Shown here piece by piece: positions 62,832-64,000 of a stretch of DNA of 64,000 nt; positions within the stretch are counted from its first letter, which is position 1, and every line of letters begins with the position of its first letter. Origin of the DNA: Bacteroides cellulosilyticus (GTDB lineage Bacteria; Bacteroidota; Bacteroidia; Bacteroidales; Bacteroidaceae). A program made the translations under genes and the position numbers. Under the pieces are notes generated by a model that was not told the origin of the DNA, made no database searches, and worked only from the letters and a program-made list of their open reading frames with translations. The DNA lies in contig NZ_CP081903.1 of NCBI RefSeq assembly GCF_020091405.1, forward strand, positions 5,332,501 through 5,396,500, in the 5' to 3' direction.

Positions 62832-63158
62832 CTAATAGTTGGCTATATGATTCACTGTTTCATTCAACTCACGCCAGGAGATTTCCAACTCTCCAAGAAA
62901 AACTTCCCCTTTTGGGGTGAGCTTGTAATATTTACGTGGCGGTCCTTGTGTGGACTCTATCCATTCGTAACTTAACAGATCGTCATTCTTCAGACGAGTG
63001 AGCAAGGGGTAAAGCGTTCCTTCCACTACGATTAGCTTGGCTTCTTTAAGTTTCTGGATAATATCCGAAGCGTAGGCCGGTTCTTTGTGAAGCAGTAGCA
63101 TGATGCAATACTCTAACATGCCCTTACGCATTTGCGACTTTACATTATTTACGTCCAT
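62832..63158 (-). CDS. PadR-family transcriptional regulator
   Basis: A 108-residue winged-helix regulator with the PadR pattern: MRKGMLEYCIMLLLHKEPAYASDIIQKL, LIVVEGTLYPLLTRLKNDDLLSYEW and GPPRKYYKLTPKGEVFL. The short length is that of subfamily 2 without the long C-terminal dimerisation helix bundle. It is the first gene of the leftward operon with the PspC gene, with its own promoter at 63198-63206, and is probably autoregulated. Confidence 0.9.
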   Translation of the reverse strand: MDVNNVKSQMRKGMLEYCIMLLLHKEPAYASDIIQKLKEAKLIVVEGTLYPLLTRLKNDDLLSYEWIESTQGPPRKYYKLTPKGEVFLGELEISWRELNETVNHIANY

Positions 63159-63197
63159 CTCTTATTGGTTTACGATTCGACAATTTTCTATTTTACA

Positions 63198-63206
63198 GCA
63201 AAGATA
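63198..63206 (-). promoter_or_regulatory. -7 promoter box of the padR-pspC operon
   Basis: On the minus strand this reads TATCTTTGC, 39 bases before the ATG at 63158. Confidence 0.6.
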
Positions 63207-63370
63207 GCAACTGATTGAAATAGAGCTTTTCTTTGTATGACACAAATATATGCATTATCTTAGTACTATGCAATACAAAGTACCTTGCATTTTATTTAAT
63301 TAACACTATTATCTATTCACACCTTATTAATAAAGCGTCAGGGGAGAGAATAACATATAAGAGAAAAATG

Positions 63371-63379
63371 TATCTTTGC
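63371..63379 (+). promoter_or_regulatory. -7 promoter box for the GNAT gene
   Basis: TATCTTTGC, 25 bases before the ATG at 63405. Confidence 0.6.
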
Positions 63380-63404
63380 GGAAAAGATATAAATACAACG
63401 AACT

Positions 63405-63905
63405 ATGTTAACTATCAGAAAAGCAACTACAGCCGATTGTGAGTTGATCCATAAACTTGCATGGCAGATATTTCCGGAGACTTACAAGGATATACTTTCA
63501 CCGGAGCAAAACGATTATATGATGGAATGGATGTACTCCATAGAGAACATCCGCAAGCAAATGGAAGAAGAAGGGCATGTATATTTCATTGGATACAAGG
63601 ACAACGAAGTGTGTGGTTATGTATCTGTGCAACAACAAGGTGAAGACCTATTCCATTTACAGAAAATATATGTACTCCCCTCCTTTCAAGGATCACATTG
63701 CGGTAGCTTCTTATTCCATGAAGCCGTCAAATATATCAAGGAAGTACATCCCGGCCCATGCTTGATGGAATTAAATGTGAACCGCAACAACAAAGCGCTG
63801 AATTTCTATGAACGCATGGGGATGAGAAAATTGAGGGAAGGGGATTTTCCGATAGGGAACGGATATTATATGAATGACTTTATAATGGGGCTGGAAATCA
63901 ATTAG
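63405..63905 (+). CDS. GNAT-family N-acetyltransferase
   Basis: A 166-residue acetyltransferase: TIRKATTADCELIHKLAW at the start, VCGYVSVQQQGEDLFHLQKIYVLPSFQGSHCGSFLF with the acetyl-CoA loop Q/R-x-x-G (QGSHCG, about residues 100-105), and LNVNRNNKALNFYERMGM near the end. The acceptor is unknown. It is transcribed alone, with a promoter box upstream and a large palindromic terminator downstream. Confidence 0.9.
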   Translation: MLTIRKATTADCELIHKLAWQIFPETYKDILSPEQNDYMMEWMYSIENIRKQMEEEGHVYFIGYKDNEVCGYVSVQQQGEDLFHLQKIYVLPSFQGSHCGSFLFHEAVKYIKEVHPGPCLMELNVNRNNKALNFYERMGMRKLREGDFPIGNGYYMNDFIMGLEIN

Positions 63906-63984
63906 AAATTAAAAAAATTAAAGGCTGCGCAGTTCAAAAGAGAACCTTGCGCAGCCTTTATCTTTTTAATTTTCAATTTCTAAT
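63901..63984 (+). terminator. Terminator within a long palindrome after the GNAT gene
   Basis: The inner stem AAAGGCTGCGCA/TGCGCAGCCTTT (63920-63931 with 63948-63959) is followed by a T-rich tail. Outer arms ATTAGAAATT (63901-63910) and AATTTCTAAT (63975-63984) extend the palindrome and start at the stop codon. Confidence 0.8.
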
Positions 63985-64000
63985 TATTCCGTTACTCGTT

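Overview
The window is chromosomal DNA from a member of the Bacteroidota, most likely a gut Bacteroides. The evidence is the recurrent TAnnTTTG promoter box just upstream of genes, lipoprotein signal peptides, TonB receptors with N-terminal carboxypeptidase-regulatory domains, and Bacteroidales-specific families (DUF4251, DUF4374, DUF4248, VirE-N/DUF3987, DUF1460). No rRNA or tRNA gene was seen.

Corrinoid theme (1-42.6 kb). On the left, cbiA and a PduO-type adenosyltransferase run off the window edge. A cobalamin riboswitch (12.05-12.23 kb) leads a long operon: TonB receptor, DUF4374 lipoprotein, exported CbiK, a membrane-tethered CobN/HmuS-like giant, a multi-pass membrane protein, a TolQ/ExbB-type channel and a DUF2149 protein. 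Next come a second TonB receptor with a second exported CbiK, then a corrin-ring operon of fused enzymes (CobJ-CbiC, CbiE-CbiT, CbiG-CbiF, CbiJ-CbiD) ending in an SDR. CbiL stands alone at 41.9 kb. Together these cover the anaerobic route from the chelatase step to cobyrinic acid a,c-diamide. A BtuF-BtuC-BtuD-like ABC importer with a MATE exporter lies on the minus strand at 34-38.6 kb.

Housekeeping and stress genes in between. A MurNAc-kinase-like protein fused to a RapZ C-terminal domain is followed by a MurU-like nucleotidyltransferase (cell-wall recycling). There is a DUF4139 protein with an embedded SusC-like domain, and an rclA/rclC pair with an AraC regulator (reactive-chlorine response). 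A DUF1573 protein, an OPT transporter, a carbohydrate esterase, a GH2 beta-galactosidase and a DUF1460 amidase follow at 42.9-50.4 kb.

Accessory regions. At 7.5-9.9 kb there is a decayed tyrosine recombinase, a possible fimbrial-anchor fragment, and an AAA-ATPase/PD-(D/E)XK gene bracketed by short inverted repeats. At 50.5-61.6 kb lies an island: a second AAA-ATPase/PD-(D/E)XK gene, a compact HNH + ATPase pair, a VirE-N/DUF3987/DUF4248/HU/small peptide/amidase module, and a three-gene DUF262 + DUF3696-type ATPase + PLD-like operon that is the best candidate here for an undescribed defence system. A PspC/PadR pair and a GNAT enzyme close the window.

A second, unexpected theme is a set of short-word arrays. 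Short units (7, 8, 11, 22 or 23 bp) repeat in tandem and then, in most cases, switch strand to make long imperfect hairpins. They lie between genes, and one 23-bp array sits inside the cbiE-cbiT coding sequence. Most functional calls below rest on recognised motifs and gene order; no database search was run.
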